Source: Pseudoxanthomonas sp. Root65 (GTDB lineage Bacteria > Pseudomonadota > Gammaproteobacteria > Xanthomonadales > Xanthomonadaceae). Taken from it: a stretch of 64,000 nucleotides of DNA. The stretch lies in NCBI RefSeq assembly GCF_001427635.1, contig NZ_LMHA01000003.1, forward strand, positions 124,001 to 188,000, read 5' to 3'. The translations under genes were made by a program, and so were the position numbers. Under the pieces are notes generated by a model that was not told where the DNA came from, did not search any database, and saw only the letters and a list, made by a program, of their open reading frames with translations. Of the stretch, positions 25,312 through 33,532 are shown one piece after another (the stretch's first letter is position 1; each line of letters begins with the position of its first letter).

Positions 25312-26378
25312 ACGGGCCGCTCAACTTCACCGCCGAAGCACTGGCCCACGAGGCCACCACGCTGACGCAGAAGCTCTCCGCCGGCCTGCACACGCTGCCG
25401 GAGGTCGAGGAGGTGCACTACGGCGCCACGCCGAAGCAGGAAGTCTGGCGCGACGGCAAGGTGGTGCTGTACCGCTTCATCGGCGAGAAGGCGCCGACGG
25501 CGAAAATCCCGCTGCTGATCGTCTACGCGCTGGTCAACCGGCCGTACATGGTGGACCTGCAGCACGACCGCTCGCTGGTGAAGGGCCTGCTGGCGCAGGG
25601 CGAAGATGTCTACGTCATCGACTGGGGCTACCCCGACCGGTCCGACCGCTTCCTCGAACTGGACGACTACATCAACCGCTTCATCGACGGCGCAGTGGAC
25701 CACCTGCGCGACAGCAGCGGCCGCGACGCGGTCAACGTGCTGGGCATCTGCCAGGGCGGCGCGTTCTCGCTGTGCTACGCCTCGCTGCACCCGGAGAAGG
25801 TCAAGAACCTGATCACCATGGTGACGCCGGTGGATTTCCACACGCCGGACAACATGCTCTCGCACTGGACGCGCGAGCTGGACGTGGACCTGTTCGTCGA
25901 TGCGCTGGGCAACGTGCCGGCCGACATGATGAATGCCTGTTACCTGATGCTGAAGCCGTTCCGGCTGAACCTGCAGAAGTACGTGGGGCTGGTCGACATC
26001 CTGGACGACAAGCGTGCCATCGAGGATTTCCTGCGTATGGAGAAGTGGATCTTCGACTCTCCGGACCTGGCAGGCGAAGCCTTCCGCCAGTTCATCAAGC
26101 AGTTCTACCAGCGCAACGGCTTCATCAAGGGCGGCATCGAGATCGGCGGCGAAGCGGTGGACCTGGGTTTCGTCGACATGCCGGTGCTGAACATCTACGC
26201 CGAACAGGACCACCTGGTGCCGCCGGATGCCTCGCGCGCGCTGAAGGACGTGGTTGGCACCGCCGACTACACCGAGCTGAGCTTCAAGGGTGGCCATATC
26301 GGCATCTACGTGTCCAGCCGTGCGCAGCGCGAAGTGCCGACGGCGATCCATCACTGGCTGGGGCAACGCGCGCGGTAG
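25308..26378 (+). CDS. phaC: Class III polyhydroxyalkanoate synthase catalytic subunit PhaC
   Basis: A 356-residue alpha/beta hydrolase-fold synthase, the usual length for class III. The lipase-like box is GICQGG with catalytic Cys148; Asp301 (EQDHLVPP) and His330 (FKGGHIG) complete the triad, almost the numbering of the Allochromatium enzyme. With PhaE it polymerises 3-hydroxybutyryl-CoA into PHB at granule surfaces. Its start overlaps the phaE stop by four bases. No phaA or phaB is in the window. Confidence 0.96.
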   Translation: MNGPLNFTAEALAHEATTLTQKLSAGLHTLPEVEEVHYGATPKQEVWRDGKVVLYRFIGEKAPTAKIPLLIVYALVNRPYMVDLQHDRSLVKGLLAQGEDVYVIDWGYPDRSDRFLELDDYINRFIDGAVDHLRDSSGRDAVNVLGICQGGAFSLCYASLHPEKVKNLITMVTPVDFHTPDNMLSHWTRELDVDLFVDALGNVPADMMNACYLMLKPFRLNLQKYVGLVDILDDKRAIEDFLRMEKWIFDSPDLAGEAFRQFIKQFYQRNGFIKGGIEIGGEAVDLGFVDMPVLNIYAEQDHLVPPDASRALKDVVGTADYTELSFKGGHIGIYVSSRAQREVPTAIHHWLGQRAR

Positions 26379-26397
26379 GCGCGTGCGTGTTTGCTCT

Positions 26398-26530
26398 TGT
26401 GGGAGCGACGTAAGTCGCGATCGCCCGACCCCGTGCTTCATCGATCCTATCGTTCGCCTGACGGGCGCGTTTCGACGCATGCTTCATCACGATAACCGGT
26501 AGCGATCGCGACTCACGTCGCTCCCACAAC
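26398..26530. repeat. REP-like inverted repeat doublet
   Basis: TGTGGGAGCGACGTAAGTCG on the left and its inverted partner CGACTCACGTCGCTCCCACA on the right enclose about 90 bp. Third member of the family in this window, directly after phaC. Confidence 0.85.
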
Positions 26531-26577
26531 GGCGGGGCGGCATGTGCCGCTCACCCTCGCTGACATAGACTGTCGCC

Positions 26578-26955
26578 ATGCATCGATACCTGCTCACCAT
26601 CCTCTGTCTGCTCGCCTTCGCCAGCTCTGCGCCGGCCGCACCTTCACCAACCGCCAAGCGCGAGATCCAGGGGCTGATGGATGCGCTGTCGGCCTCGTCG
26701 TGCGAGTTCCAGCGCAACGGCACGTGGCACGGGCGTGAAGAAGCGCGCAAGCATCTGCAGCGCAAGTACGACTACCTGCTCAAGCGCGACCTGGCCGACA
26801 CCGCCGAGCTGTTCATCGAGCGTGCCGCCAGCAAGAGCAGCATCAGCGGACGTGCCTACCAGGTGCGCTGTCCCGGCCAGCCTACACAGCCGGCGGCCAC
26901 CTGGTTCAGGGCGAAGCTGGCGGCGCTGCGTGGTTCAGGCGCGCCGGTCCGCTGA
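26578..26955 (+). CDS. DUF5329 family periplasmic protein
   Basis: A 125-residue protein with a Sec signal peptide (hydrophobic LLTILCLLAFA, cleavage near APAAPS). A small domain follows with FQRNGTWHGREEARKHLQRKY and a Cys pair (SSCEF and VRCPG) that could be disulfide-bonded. This matches the DUF5329 pattern, whose function is unknown. It is predicted periplasmic. The gene stands alone after the REP doublet; pspC-like follows on the same strand 42 bp later. Confidence 0.78.
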   Translation: MHRYLLTILCLLAFASSAPAAPSPTAKREIQGLMDALSASSCEFQRNGTWHGREEARKHLQRKYDYLLKRDLADTAELFIERAASKSSISGRAYQVRCPGQPTQPAATWFRAKLAALRGSGAPVR

Positions 26956-26997
26956 CGCGCTAGACTGGCCGCGGACCATGACGCGGAGTGGCTGGCG

Positions 26998-27204
26998 ATG
27001 AACGACACGCGTTCCAAACCGTTCGCACGCTCGTTGAACGACCGCATGATCGCCGGCGTGATGGGCGGCATTGCGCACCGCTATGGCTGGAGCGCCACGC
27101 TGCTGCGCGTGCTGTTCGTGATCGTGTCGATCGCATCGGCGGCGTTCCCGGGCATCCTGGTCTATCTGATCCTCTGGCTGCTGATGCCCAACGAACAGGA
27201 TTGA
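26998..27204 (+). CDS. PspC domain-containing small membrane protein
   Basis: A 68-residue protein with the PspC signature: a short polar N-terminus, DRMIAGVMGGIAHRYGW, and one long hydrophobic helix ending LILWLLMPNEQ. PspC proteins are linked to the phage-shock envelope stress response, but this is the single-domain form without pspA/B nearby, so its role is uncertain. The next gene begins 3 bp after its stop and is probably co-transcribed. Confidence 0.88.
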   Translation: MNDTRSKPFARSLNDRMIAGVMGGIAHRYGWSATLLRVLFVIVSIASAAFPGILVYLILWLLMPNEQD

Positions 27205-27207
27205 GCC

Positions 27208-27654
27208 ATGGCGCCAGCGGGGCTGTGGATCGCACGTGTGCTCGGTGTCGTCTGGGCGGTGCCCAATTCGCTGATCGGGCTGATCGCCGGCGCCGCCGGC
27301 ATGCCGTTCGGCGCGCGTGCGGAATGGAGCCGGCGCGATTTCGCCCTCGTCTTCCATCGCTGGCCGTGGGGACCGGGGGGCGCCATCACCTTCGGCAACA
27401 CCATCCTGCACACCGGCGAGACGCTGGAATCCGAATGCATCACCTACGAGCACCGCGCCGGACGCACGCAGCACCCGCGCATCCGCTTGGGCGACCATGA
27501 GCGCGCGCACGTCTACCAGTACATGGTGCTGGGGCCGCTGTTCCTGCCGGTCTATCTGGTGTGCGGCGGCGTCAGCGTGCGCAATCCGTTCGAGCGCGCT
27601 GCGGATCGATACGCCATGACCGGCAAGGGCTGGTGGCCCTCGCGGTCAGCGTAG
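27208..27654 (+). CDS. Small membrane protein with HExxH-like motif, function unknown
   Basis: A 148-residue protein with an N-terminal hydrophobic region (VLGVVWAVPNSLIGLIAGAAG) and a second one after the motif (LGPLFLPVYLVCGG). In between lies GDHERAHVYQY, an H-E-x-x-H arrangement as in zinc metallopeptidases. A downstream Glu in NPFERAADRYA could serve as a third ligand. Activity is not established. The gene starts 3 bp after the PspC-like gene. Confidence 0.7.
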   Translation: MAPAGLWIARVLGVVWAVPNSLIGLIAGAAGMPFGARAEWSRRDFALVFHRWPWGPGGAITFGNTILHTGETLESECITYEHRAGRTQHPRIRLGDHERAHVYQYMVLGPLFLPVYLVCGGVSVRNPFERAADRYAMTGKGWWPSRSA

Positions 27655-27659
27655 TCGCA

Positions 27660-27842
27660 TCAATGAGGTCTGGCCCGTCCTGATCCGGATTTCTTGCCGC
27701 CGCCATCCTGCTTGTTGACGGTGGCCCAGGCGATGCGCTCGGCTTCGTCTTTCGAGCGTCCCTGCGCGCGTTCGGAGGCTTCGATGTGTTCGGCCTGGCG
27801 CTTCTGTTTGTCGGTGTAGGCGGATTTGTCACCACGAGGCAT
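27660..27842 (-). CDS. Small KGG-type protein, often annotated as plasmid stabilization protein
   Basis: A 60-residue hydrophilic protein beginning MPRGDKSAYTDKQKRQAEHI and ending in a Gly/Lys/Ser tail after WATVNKQDGGGKKSGSG. This pattern is widespread in proteobacteria under the name plasmid stabilization protein, but no toxin or antitoxin function is shown and no partner gene is adjacent. The start at 27842 is preferred over the frame to 27914 because it begins the conserved block. Confidence 0.75.
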   Translation of the reverse strand: MPRGDKSAYTDKQKRQAEHIEASERAQGRSKDEAERIAWATVNKQDGGGKKSGSGRARPH

Positions 27843-27939
27843 GACGGCGCTCCTGTGAGGGTGCGATGCCAGCGTGCGACGCGGCACGTAATCGCGGCAT
27901 GACGGCAGCGTCAACGGAAGCGAAGCGAGCGCGCCTCGT

Positions 27940-29154
27940 TCAGCGTTCCAGCCGGTCGAACGAGAACAGCGGCCACAGGGCGTGCCGGCGCCGCTCGATC
28001 AACGCACGCAGCAGGCCGGCACCGAGCATGCTGTAGGTGATGCCGTTGCCGCCGTAGGCCATCGCGAAGTGCACCCGCGGTCCCCACTGCGGGTGCGGAC
28101 CGAAGAACGGCAGGCCATCCTCGGTCTCGGCGAAGGTGCCGGCCCAGGAGAACGCCGGGGTCAGTGCCAGTTCGGGAAAGAGGCGATGCAGCCGCTTCAG
28201 CAACGTCTGTGCCTTCTTGTCCACGCGGGCGTCGCGCTTGGCAGGGATGTCCACGGCATCGTCCTCGCCGCCCAGCAGCAGCCGGCGGTCGGAGGTGGTG
28301 CGCGCATACAGGTAGGGGCGCGCGGTTTCCCACAGCAGCGTGTCGGCGAGAAAGCCCAGCGCCGCTTCCGGCAGCGAATCGCTGATGACGGCATAGCTGC
28401 TGCGGTTGCGGGCCACGGATTTCTTCAGCCAGTGCTGGCTGGCGTAGCCCGCGGCCACCACCAAGTACGACGCGCGCACGGTCAGGCCGGTATCGGTGCG
28501 CAGCGCCACGCCTCGCGTGGTGGTGGCGATGTCGTCCACGCGGGTCCGGTCGAAGACCGAGGCGCCCTGTTTCTGCAGCCGCTGCAGCAGGCGATGGGTC
28601 AGGCGGTACGGATCCACGCGTGCGGCCTGCCGGCTGAGCAGGGCGGCAGGCGCATCGAAGCCGTAATCGTCGCGCACGCGCTCGGACGACAGCAGTTCCA
28701 CCTCCAGTCCGTGCTTCTGCCGTGCGGCGCACTCTTCTTCCAGGCTGCCGACATCGCGGCGCCGGCTGGCGTAGTACAGGCTGCGGTTGCGGGCGAAACC
28801 GACGTCGCGCCAGGCCGAGGCGACCTCGTGCAGTTGGTCGATGGCGTCGGCGCAGGCGCGATAGGCGAGGGCGGCATTGTCTTCACCGTGGCGCTTGGCC
28901 AGGTCGACCAGGTGCGTGTCGATCTCGTACTGCAGCAGCGCGGTGCTGGCGGCGGTGCTGCCCCAGCCGATGTCGCGCTGCTCCAGCACCGCCACATCGA
29001 AGCCATGCTGCACCAGCTCATCGGCGATCAGCGCACCGGTGATGCCGCCGCCGAGCACCGCCACGTCGCAGCGATGGTCGGCGTCCAGCTGCGGGAACGC
29101 CTGCATCAGCCCGTTGCTGACCGCCCAGAAGGGGTAACCACTTTTCAGATCCAT
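27940..29154 (-). CDS. FAD-dependent oxidoreductase (DAO family)
   Basis: A 404-residue flavoprotein with the Rossmann FAD motif VAVLGGGITGALIADEL near residues 30-46, then VLEQRDIGWGSTAAS, a typical glycine-oxidase/D-amino-acid-oxidase second block. The C-terminal FAD-contact region contains FAMAYGGNGITYSMLGAGLL. The substrate is probably an amine or amino acid but is unknown. No signal peptide. It is downstream of and parallel to a TetR regulator 72 bp away, a possible regulatory pair. Confidence 0.88.
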   Translation of the reverse strand: MDLKSGYPFWAVSNGLMQAFPQLDADHRCDVAVLGGGITGALIADELVQHGFDVAVLEQRDIGWGSTAASTALLQYEIDTHLVDLAKRHGEDNAALAYRACADAIDQLHEVASAWRDVGFARNRSLYYASRRRDVGSLEEECAARQKHGLEVELLSSERVRDDYGFDAPAALLSRQAARVDPYRLTHRLLQRLQKQGASVFDRTRVDDIATTTRGVALRTDTGLTVRASYLVVAAGYASQHWLKKSVARNRSSYAVISDSLPEAALGFLADTLLWETARPYLYARTTSDRRLLLGGEDDAVDIPAKRDARVDKKAQTLLKRLHRLFPELALTPAFSWAGTFAETEDGLPFFGPHPQWGPRVHFAMAYGGNGITYSMLGAGLLRALIERRRHALWPLFSFDRLER

Positions 29155-29226
29155 GCACGCCCCGCCGGTGTTCGATGCGGGGATGCTGGCAGCCCGCCCG
29201 ACAGGACGGGGTGAAGGTGCGCCGGA

Positions 29227-29934
29227 TCAGCGCGGCAGTGCGCCCCGCAGGAACAGGTCCACCGACGCCAGCGCCTGCGCTTCCAGCGTGTCGACGTCGG
29301 GCATGTGGGTGCTGCCGGCGGCCAGCCGCACCACCTGGTCGCCGAACAGGCTCATGTAGAACTGGGCCGCGGCCGCCTTGGGCGAGGGCAGTTGCAGGCG
29401 CCCGGCGGCGACCTGCTGCTCGAAGTAGTCCTCCAGCGTCTGCCGGATCGACGCCACCACATGGTCGAAGAACCAGTCGCGCAGCGCCGGGAACGACTGC
29501 CCTTCGCCGATCACGATGCGGTACACCACCTGCGAGTCGCGGCCGGCCATCAGCTGCGCCATCCGGATCGCCACCCGGCGCAGCGCCTGTTCGGGCGACA
29601 GTTCGGTCAGGTTGAGATCGCTGAGCACGTGGATGTGCATGTCCATGCGCCGCTCGAGGATGGCGCAGGCCAGGCCTTCCTTATCGCCGAAGATGCGGTA
29701 CAGCGTGGCCAGCGAACCGCCGGCGCGCGCCACGATCTCGCTCAGGCGCGCATGCTGGTAGCCCTTCTCCGCGAATACCTCGGTGGCCGCATCCAGGAAC
29801 TTCTCCGCCCGGATCTCGCCGCGGCGGCAGAGATCCACCTGTGGTCGCTGGCGCAGCGGCAAGGTGCTGTGGGTGGTGTCGTTGAAAACGTTTTCCAGAT
29901 AGTCGGACGGAATGCTCACGGTAAGTCCCTGCAC
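29227..29934 (-). CDS. TetR/AcrR-family transcriptional regulator
   Basis: A 235-residue protein with an N-terminal helix-turn-helix at about residues 38-90 (ILDAATEVFAEKGYQHARLS-like segment, then GGSLATLYRIFGDKEGL) and a helical ligand-binding C-terminal domain. The start at 29934 leaves an N-terminal extension of about 35 residues before the HTH; a shorter start is possible. A likely target is itself or the flavoprotein gene directly downstream. The ligand is unknown. Confidence 0.87.
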   Translation of the reverse strand: MQGLTVSIPSDYLENVFNDTTHSTLPLRQRPQVDLCRRGEIRAEKFLDAATEVFAEKGYQHARLSEIVARAGGSLATLYRIFGDKEGLACAILERRMDMHIHVLSDLNLTELSPEQALRRVAIRMAQLMAGRDSQVVYRIVIGEGQSFPALRDWFFDHVVASIRQTLEDYFEQQVAAGRLQLPSPKAAAAQFYMSLFGDQVVRLAAGSTHMPDVDTLEAQALASVDLFLRGALPR

Positions 29935-30017
29935 GTGGCTGGGTGGTGATGTGGCCCCAGCCTAGCAAAAAGGTCGTATCACTGTGGCAACTGCATGACG
30001 GACGGACGCGCGTCGCG

Positions 30018-30422
30018 CTAAAGGTAACGCGTGTAGTCGGGCGTTTCCTGCCAGCGGTCGTGTGCACCATCCACGTAAGTGACCGGCGCGGCATCCAGTT
30101 CCTCGGGCGTGACATTCTCCAGGCAGCCCAGGTTGACGCCGTAGATGCGCTCCCCGCCCGGCACGTTGTTGCCGATCCCGAACGGGCGCACGCCACAGGT
30201 CCGGCAGAAGTGGTGCGAGTTGCGCAGGCTGTTGAACCGGTACTCGGTCAGCTCGTCATCGCCGGCCAGCAGGCGGAAGCGGTCCGGCGTGACGATGGCC
30301 GGCCAGAACCGGTTGCGCCGGCAGATCGAGCAGTTGCACCGGTAGGTCGGCTGGGTCAGGTCGATGTCCGCCTCGAAGCGGACCGCCCCGCAATGGCAAC
30401 TCCCCGTATAGGTCTTCAGCAT
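30018..30422 (-). CDS. GFA family (CENP-V/GFA domain) protein
   Basis: A 134-residue protein with three Cys clusters typical of the GFA zinc-binding fold: CHCGAV, CNCSIC and CRTCGV. The family was named for glutathione-dependent formaldehyde activation, but most members have no proven activity. The start at 30422 gives MLKTYTGSCHCG. A paralogue with the same layout lies at 31840-32265 on the other side of the HD-GYP gene. This gene is divergent from the HD-GYP gene. Confidence 0.88.
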   Translation of the reverse strand: MLKTYTGSCHCGAVRFEADIDLTQPTYRCNCSICRRNRFWPAIVTPDRFRLLAGDDELTEYRFNSLRNSHHFCRTCGVRPFGIGNNVPGGERIYGVNLGCLENVTPEELDAAPVTYVDGAHDRWQETPDYTRYL

Positions 30423-30521
30423 CCGGCCTCCCGTGCCGATATCGATGCCGGGACGGTCGGGCTGTCCCGCCGGCACCGCCGGAACGCAGAGCGTAACCGA
30501 CCCCGGTCGGTGGAGTCGTAC

Positions 30522-31766
30522 ATGCTGAAGACACTCGATGTTGCAGAGCTCCGGCCGGGCATGCACGTGCAGAAACTGCTCGGCCCATGGATGCAGCATC
30601 CCTTCTGGCGGACCTCGTTCGTGGTGGACGAGGAGCGGCTGGCACAGCTGCAGGACAGCGGCGTGGAACAGGTGGTCGTGGACCTGTCGCGTGGCGGCTG
30701 GGAAGCGGACCTGCAGGCGCCCGTGGCTGCTGCCGAGCCGGCCGATGGCGCTGCCGTCATCTCCAGCGAAGCCGATGCCGATGCCGCCGCGCCCGCGGAG
30801 CGGCGCCGGGTCCTGCTGCCCGACGCCCCCGCCGATTTCACCTCCGAACTGGCCCGCGCCCGGCGCATCTGCGGCGAGGCCCGCGACGCGGTGGAGGCCA
30901 TGTTCCGCGAAGTGCGCATGGGCCGTGGCGTCGATCCCGGCCATGTGCTGCCGCTGATCGGGGACATCACCGGCTCGGTCGACCGCCATCCCACCGCGCT
31001 GGTCAGCGTGGCACGGCTGAAGGACGCCGACAGCTACACCTACCTGCACTCGGTCGCGGTCAGCGCCCTGATGGTGATGCTGGGGCGCGAGATCGGCCTG
31101 TCCGGCCCCGACCTGCACGAGGCCGCGCTCGGCGGCCTGCTGCACGACATGGGCAAGGCGGCCATGCCGCTGCACGTGCTCAACAAGCCCGGCAAGCTGA
31201 CTGACGACGAATTCGATGTCATCCGCCAGCATCCCGTGCACGGCGAGCGCCTGCTGCGCGAAGGCGGCGTCACCCAGGCAGGTGTGCTGCACATCACCCG
31301 CCATCATCACGAGCGCATGGACGGCACCGGCTACCCCAACCGGCTGCCGGGCGCCGCGCTGCCCGTGCTCACCCGCATGGGCGCCATCTGCGATGTCTAC
31401 GACGCCGTCACTTCCAACCGCCCCTACAAGAACGGCTGGGACCCGGGCGAATCGCTGCGCCGGATGGCCAGTTGGCAGGGCCACTTCGACCCTGCGCTGT
31501 TGAAAGCTTTCGTGCGCAGCCTCGGCATCTACCCGGTGGGCACGCTGGTGCGGTTGTCCAGCGAGCGGCTGGCGGTGGTGGTGGAACAGAACCCCGCCAC
31601 GCTGCTGGCGCCGCGCGTGCGCGTGTTCTACTCCGCCAAGTCGCGCACGCACCTGCTGCTGGCCGACATCGACCTGGCCACCACCGACGGCCGTGAGCGC
31701 ATCATCGGCATCGAGTCGCCGGAGAAATGGGGCTTCCGCGAACTCGAGAAGCTCTGGCTGCCCTGA
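30522..31766 (+). CDS. DUF3391 plus HD-GYP domain phosphodiesterase
   Basis: A 414-residue protein. About residues 1-130 are DUF3391 (MLKTLDVAELRPGMHVQKL), and about 160-360 an HD-GYP domain with HDMGK, HHHERMDGTGYP and the expected spacing. HD-GYP enzymes hydrolyse cyclic di-GMP; all key residues I can check are present. No receiver or membrane segment is seen, so it is cytoplasmic and its input is the DUF3391 part. The start at 30522 begins the conserved DUF3391 motif. Confidence 0.92.
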   Translation: MLKTLDVAELRPGMHVQKLLGPWMQHPFWRTSFVVDEERLAQLQDSGVEQVVVDLSRGGWEADLQAPVAAAEPADGAAVISSEADADAAAPAERRRVLLPDAPADFTSELARARRICGEARDAVEAMFREVRMGRGVDPGHVLPLIGDITGSVDRHPTALVSVARLKDADSYTYLHSVAVSALMVMLGREIGLSGPDLHEAALGGLLHDMGKAAMPLHVLNKPGKLTDDEFDVIRQHPVHGERLLREGGVTQAGVLHITRHHHERMDGTGYPNRLPGAALPVLTRMGAICDVYDAVTSNRPYKNGWDPGESLRRMASWQGHFDPALLKAFVRSLGIYPVGTLVRLSSERLAVVVEQNPATLLAPRVRVFYSAKSRTHLLLADIDLATTDGRERIIGIESPEKWGFRELEKLWLP

Positions 31767-31839
31767 GCGCGGCCGCTGTCGATTCCGGTACTGCCCGCTC
31801 GTCGTCTTCACATCCACGACAGAACGGGAGGAGACCGCC

Positions 31840-32265
31840 GTGCACACCTATTCCGGCAGTTGCCATTGCGGCGCCGTGCGCTACGCGTGCGACCTGGACC
31901 TGTCCGCCGGCACGCGGCGCTGCAACTGCAGCTTCTGCCTGAAGACCCGCATGTGGAAGGTGTTCGTGCTGGGCGAGGACCGCTTCCGCCTGCTGCAGGG
32001 CGTCGACGCGCTGTCCGACTACCGCGCGCGTGCCTCCGGGTGGCCCGAAGGCCATGTCCACCACTACTTCTGCCGCCACTGCGGCGTGCGTGGTTTCAGC
32101 AAGGGTTATCTGGAGATGGCGCCCTTCAACGGCTGGTTCCACGCGGTCAACGTCGCCACCCTGGATGGCCTGGACGACGCCCGGTTCGCTGCCATTCCCG
32201 TGCAGTACGAGGACGGTCGCCGCGACGACTGGGACCATCCGCCCTTGCATGCCGGCTACCTGTAG
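31840..32265 (+). CDS. GFA family protein (second copy)
   Basis: A 141-residue paralogue of 30018-30422, with CHCGAV, CNCSFC and CRHCGV clusters. The GTG at 31840 is chosen as start because GGGAGGAG precedes it and it begins the conserved HTYSGSCHCG; the ATG-started longer frame runs through the HD-GYP gene. Predicted zinc-binding and cytoplasmic, activity unknown. Confidence 0.85.
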   Translation: MHTYSGSCHCGAVRYACDLDLSAGTRRCNCSFCLKTRMWKVFVLGEDRFRLLQGVDALSDYRARASGWPEGHVHHYFCRHCGVRGFSKGYLEMAPFNGWFHAVNVATLDGLDDARFAAIPVQYEDGRRDDWDHPPLHAGYL

Positions 32266-32390
32266 GCCGGCGGACTTCCGGCACGTGCGGAATGCATGCG
32301 AGGCCGGCGAGGATGGCCCGCCACGACGCCCGTTCCCGTGCCAGGAGACGGGCGCGATAGGGCCCCATCCCCGCATACGAAGGACGCCGC

Positions 32391-32822
32391 ATGTCCCTGT
32401 TGTCCCTGCTCATGGCCGCCACCGCCGCCACCTCGCCCGCGCCCATGGTGGATGCCGCCACCCTGGCCGCCATCGAAGCCACCTGCCTGGATTACGTGGA
32501 CGGCCAGCTGGAAGGCGATCCCGCGCGCGTCGCGCGCGCCCTGCATCCTGACCTGGCCAAGCGCGCGGTGACCGGCGACACGCCCGACGAACGCCTCGGC
32601 CTTCGCCGCATGTCGAAGGAGGAGCTGGTCTCGCTCACGCGCCAGGGCGTGCTGAAGACGCCGAAGGAGCAGTGGAACCGCAGCTGCCGCATCCTCGACG
32701 TCACCGCCGAAACTGCCGCCGTGAGGCTGGAGACGCCGTGGTTCGTCGATCACTTCCACATGGGTCGCTACGGCGACCGCTGGATCATCGTCAATGCGCT
32801 GTGGCACATGAAGCCGCGTTGA
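32391..32822 (+). CDS. NTF2-like (putative lumazine-binding) exported protein
   Basis: A 143-residue protein with a short hydrophobic N-terminus (LLSLLMAATAA, probable signal). An NTF2-like domain follows: AIEATCLDYVDGQLEGD, RALHPDLAKR, VDHFHMGRYGDRWIIVNALWHM. This is the pattern of putative lumazine-binding/SnoaL-like proteins, whose cone-shaped fold binds small molecules or acts as an enzyme. The reaction is unknown. It is convergent with the following membrane protein (6-bp gap). Confidence 0.82.
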   Translation: MSLLSLLMAATAATSPAPMVDAATLAAIEATCLDYVDGQLEGDPARVARALHPDLAKRAVTGDTPDERLGLRRMSKEELVSLTRQGVLKTPKEQWNRSCRILDVTAETAAVRLETPWFVDHFHMGRYGDRWIIVNALWHMKPR

Positions 32823-32828
32823 TCGTCG

Positions 32829-33386
32829 TCACTGGGCCACGGCAGCCTTGCGATACAGCACGGCTGCCGCCAGCCACGCCGCGGTGCAGAGGCCGGTGAA
32901 GGCCAGGACGAATAGCGCCGGTGTCTGCGACGCGATCCACACGGCAATCGCGCCACTCACGACCTGCAGCGCCGCCATCGCGGACAGCGTGAGCGCCATC
33001 CCGCGCGCCTGAAGTCTCGAGATCGCGGCGCCGATGACGCCCACCAGCAGCACCGCGGCAAACAGCAGGTTCGCCGGATGCTCCGGTTCGTCGACGATGC
33101 CGACGGCGAGGTTTGCCCACACCAGCAAGAAGGCGGTGCCGATGGCCAGCAGGCTCGCCAGCAGATGGGCCGGCACGCGCGCCACGCGCAGGGCTGCCTC
33201 GAAGGCGAGGCAGGCGACCAGCAGCATCGCGCCGAACAGCGCGAAATCGCGGCCGGTCCACGCCACCTCGTCGGTGAAACGCATCGCCACCCATGGCAGC
33301 GCCAGCAGGGCCAGCGCGCCGCCCCACGACAGCGGGCGCAGCACGCGGATACAGGCATTTGCTTCAGGCATCGTATCGCTGGTCAT
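32829..33386 (-). CDS. Integral membrane protein of unknown function
   Basis: A 185-residue protein with about five or six hydrophobic segments spread evenly from residue 18 to the end and no soluble domain. No catalytic motif is seen and no family is recognised. GGGAGGAACG precedes the ATG at 33386, which decides the start over the ATG at 33422. Confidence 0.7.
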   Translation of the reverse strand: MTSDTMPEANACIRVLRPLSWGGALALLALPWVAMRFTDEVAWTGRDFALFGAMLLVACLAFEAALRVARVPAHLLASLLAIGTAFLLVWANLAVGIVDEPEHPANLLFAAVLLVGVIGAAISRLQARGMALTLSAMAALQVVSGAIAVWIASQTPALFVLAFTGLCTAAWLAAAVLYRKAAVAQ

Positions 33387-33532
33387 CTTCGTTCCTCCCG
33401 CCCGCAGGGCGCCGGGCGACATGCTGGGCTGGGATGATGTGCCGGCGGCGGGGGCCGTGTGAAGTCAGCACGAAGTCGGCCGTCAGGGTGTCGGCACGTG
33501 CGCTCCGCGGCATCGCCTCGGGACCCGCAGAA

